Both the position numbers and the translations under genes were made by a program. DNA of 64,000 bases from the NCBI GenBank assembly GCA_964013425.1, contig CAXGWC010000003.1:1-64000 (forward strand), read 5' to 3'. Numbering within the stretch: the first letter of the stretch is position 1; the number at the start of each line of letters is the position of its first letter. Below are positions 62,788 to 64,000 of the stretch, piece by piece. Source of the DNA: MGIIb-O5 sp002499325 (GTDB lineage: Archaea; Thermoplasmatota; Poseidoniia; Poseidoniales; Thalassarchaeaceae). Under the pieces are notes generated by a model. It was not told the origin of the DNA and did not search any database. It saw only the letters and a list, made by a program, of their open reading frames with translations.

Positions 62788-62823
62788 GCAACCATTGAAG
62801 GCATGTAGCATTGCCGGCTAACC

Positions 62824-63402
62824 ATGCCTAGTGCAGTTGTAGCGATAACTGGGGCCTCGGGTGCCCGCTATGGAGTTAGGTTAGTCGAGCAGCTGAGTCT
62901 AGCTGGATGGGAAATTGATCTCATAATAAGTAAAGCCGGTAAAATCAACCTCAAACTTGAGTGTGGAATAGGGGCGGCAGAGCTCGATGAAGTTGAGGGT
63001 GTCTCAATACACAATAACGCGAATCTTGCAGCCAGACCGGCCTCCGGATCAGCATTGTATGATGCCTATGTAATCTGTCCAGCTAGCGGAACGACCATAG
63101 GAAAAATTGGAGCAGGAATATCCGATAATCTATCAACCAGAAGCGCTCTTGTTGCTATCAAGGAGAGAAGGAAGCTGATTATTGTGCCAAGGGAAACTCC
63201 ATCGCCCACACCTCACCTAGAAGCTATGGCAAAGATGTCCTCGTGGGGAGTTGTCATATTACCAGCGAATCCGGGATTCTACAATTCACCAGAGTCAATT
63301 GATGACTTAATCGACTTCGTCGTGGCTAGAATTTTGGATCAGATGGGGGTGTCACACACTCTCGGCAGGAGATGGACCGGTGATGAAGCAACACTTGAGT
63401 AA
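62824..63402 (+). CDS. ubiX: UbiX-type flavin prenyltransferase
   Basis: A 192-residue flavoprotein that attaches a dimethylallyl group to FMN, making the prenyl-FMN cofactor for UbiD decarboxylases. ITGASGARYGVRLVEQL is the FMN-binding start; CPASGTTIGKIGAGISDNL and IVPRETPSPTPHLEAMAKMSSWGVVILPANPGFYN contain the phosphate and prenyl pocket residues. The last part VARILDQMGV and a short tail are normal. The UbiD partner is not in the window. ATG at 62824, 36 bases after the aminotransferase gene, in the same direction. Confidence 0.94.
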   Translation: MPSAVVAITGASGARYGVRLVEQLSLAGWEIDLIISKAGKINLKLECGIGAAELDEVEGVSIHNNANLAARPASGSALYDAYVICPASGTTIGKIGAGISDNLSTRSALVAIKERRKLIIVPRETPSPTPHLEAMAKMSSWGVVILPANPGFYNSPESIDDLIDFVVARILDQMGVSHTLGRRWTGDEATLE

Positions 63403-63463
63403 TCGAGTTATTTTCAGATAATCTCCAGAATGGGTTCAATAGTCAGCGTGAACTAAGAATAGC

Positions 63464-64000
63464 GTGAGCGACACCTCTGAATGGTCTAATCTATCAGTAT
63501 CTGAACTCAAAGACTACCTCAGAGAAAGAGGAATGCCAGTTTCTGGGAAGAAGGAGGAGCTAGTTAGAAGAGTTGAAGAAAGTTCTGTTTTTCAAGCTGA
63601 AGTTGCTAATTTTCCATCTGATAATAAGGGATTTAGTGGATTATTAGATAGGATTAGAAGTTTACCGTTTTCCACACTAGTGGTGATTTCGATATTAGTT
63701 ATTGGCGGGTCTGGAGGAGCAGTTGTATATGGTGATGAAATAATGGATTTTATCCAAGGGGATCCAGAATATGTACTCATTGATTTTGATACTGACAAGA
63801 CTAGGGAATTTGCTCAGACGCTGGTTGATATGGGACATCCTGAGTGGGAAGGGAGAATGTCCGGAACCGTAGAAGAGGAAAATACGGCTAATGCAATTAA
63901 GAGTAATTTTACATCAATGGGGATACCATCTACAATGGATGAGTTTGATGTGAATATGTTTGAAATTGGAGATGAGCCCGATTTATCCATATGCGTACCT
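63464..64000 (+). CDS. SAP-domain membrane protein (N-terminal part; runs off the window)
   Basis: The frame opens at a GTG at 63464 and remains open to the window end (179 codons). Residues about 5-40 (LSVSELKDYLRERGMPVSGKK then EELVRRVEE) form a SAP motif, a helix-extended-loop-helix fold usually linked to DNA or RNA binding. A membrane helix follows at about 70-92 (TLVVISILVIGGSGGAVVYG), then an exterior part with DFDTDKTREFAQTLVDMGHPEWEG. A SAP module on the cytosolic side of a single-pass membrane protein is unusual. No functional claim can be made without the rest. Confidence 0.7.
   Translation, partial: MSDTSEWSNLSVSELKDYLRERGMPVSGKKEELVRRVEESSVFQAEVANFPSDNKGFSGLLDRIRSLPFSTLVVISILVIGGSGGAVVYGDEIMDFIQGDPEYVLIDFDTDKTREFAQTLVDMGHPEWEGRMSGTVEEENTANAIKSNFTSMGIPSTMDEFDVNMFEIGDEPDLSICVP

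Overview
The window looks like chromosome from a planktonic marine euryarchaeon of the Marine Group II / Candidatus Poseidoniales type. That is an inference; no marker here gives a lineage directly. Archaeal information genes are plain: archaeal-type AlaRS, RtcB, D-aminoacyl-tRNA deacylase DtdA, XPD helicase, and an Rpo7-Spt4-S24e-S27ae cluster. They sit beside bacterial-looking metabolism (family I GdhA, proline dehydrogenase, FolB plus a FolM-like reductase, LipA/LipB with a complete branched-chain 2-oxoacid dehydrogenase) and very long secreted, membrane-anchored proteins. Base composition is moderate (mid-40s per cent GC by eye). Genes are tightly packed, and no gene-free stretch exceeds about 300 bases. 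I saw no insertion sequence, prophage, CRISPR array or replication origin.

Layout. 1-6594 (minus): the N-terminal part of a calcium-binding-repeat secreted protein, with its own promoter and a perfect palindrome, follows the run alaS - class I aminotransferase - unknown gene that probably starts at CTG. 6668-9528: rtcB, a small anchored exoprotein, an AlkA-like glycosylase and a 53-residue coiled-coil gene. 9601-16461: a 2286-residue surface protein. 16548-16800: divergent tRNA-Thr(GGU) and tRNA-Ser(GGA). 16861-23669: membrane/zinc-ribbon protein, membrane-anchored subtilase, methyltransferase-like protein, HVO_0476-type zinc protein, proline dehydrogenase, dtdA and a cytosolic repeat protein. 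23654-24945: rpo7-spt4-rps24e-rps27ae. 25186-31492: a 1889-residue surface protein and a small partner. 31493-36751: purC, a beta-propeller/ABC-permease fusion with its ATPase, and gdhA. 36848-41372: HD hydrolase and ribbon-helix-helix regulator sharing an operator-like repeat, xpd, and an unknown gene. 41369-53353: two surface proteins, one of 2986 residues with a transglutaminase and a DUF4129-like tail. 53495-53580: tRNA-Leu(UAA). 53581-54748: folB and a FolM-like reductase. 54848-63402: lipA, E1alpha, E1beta, E2, E3, lipB, a class V aminotransferase and ubiX. 63464-end: start of a SAP-domain membrane protein.

How the parts fit. Much of the window serves growth on protein and amino acids: anchored subtilase, amino-acid-type ABC transporter, glutamate and proline dehydrogenases, alanine-type aminotransferase, and branched-chain keto-acid oxidation with its own lipoyl-making enzymes. 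About 40% of the bases encode five large surface proteins built from beta-propeller, MAM-like, Ig-like and calcium-binding repeats. The most unusual single gene is the secreted beta-propeller fused to an amino-acid-type ABC permease, with no separate binding protein nearby.
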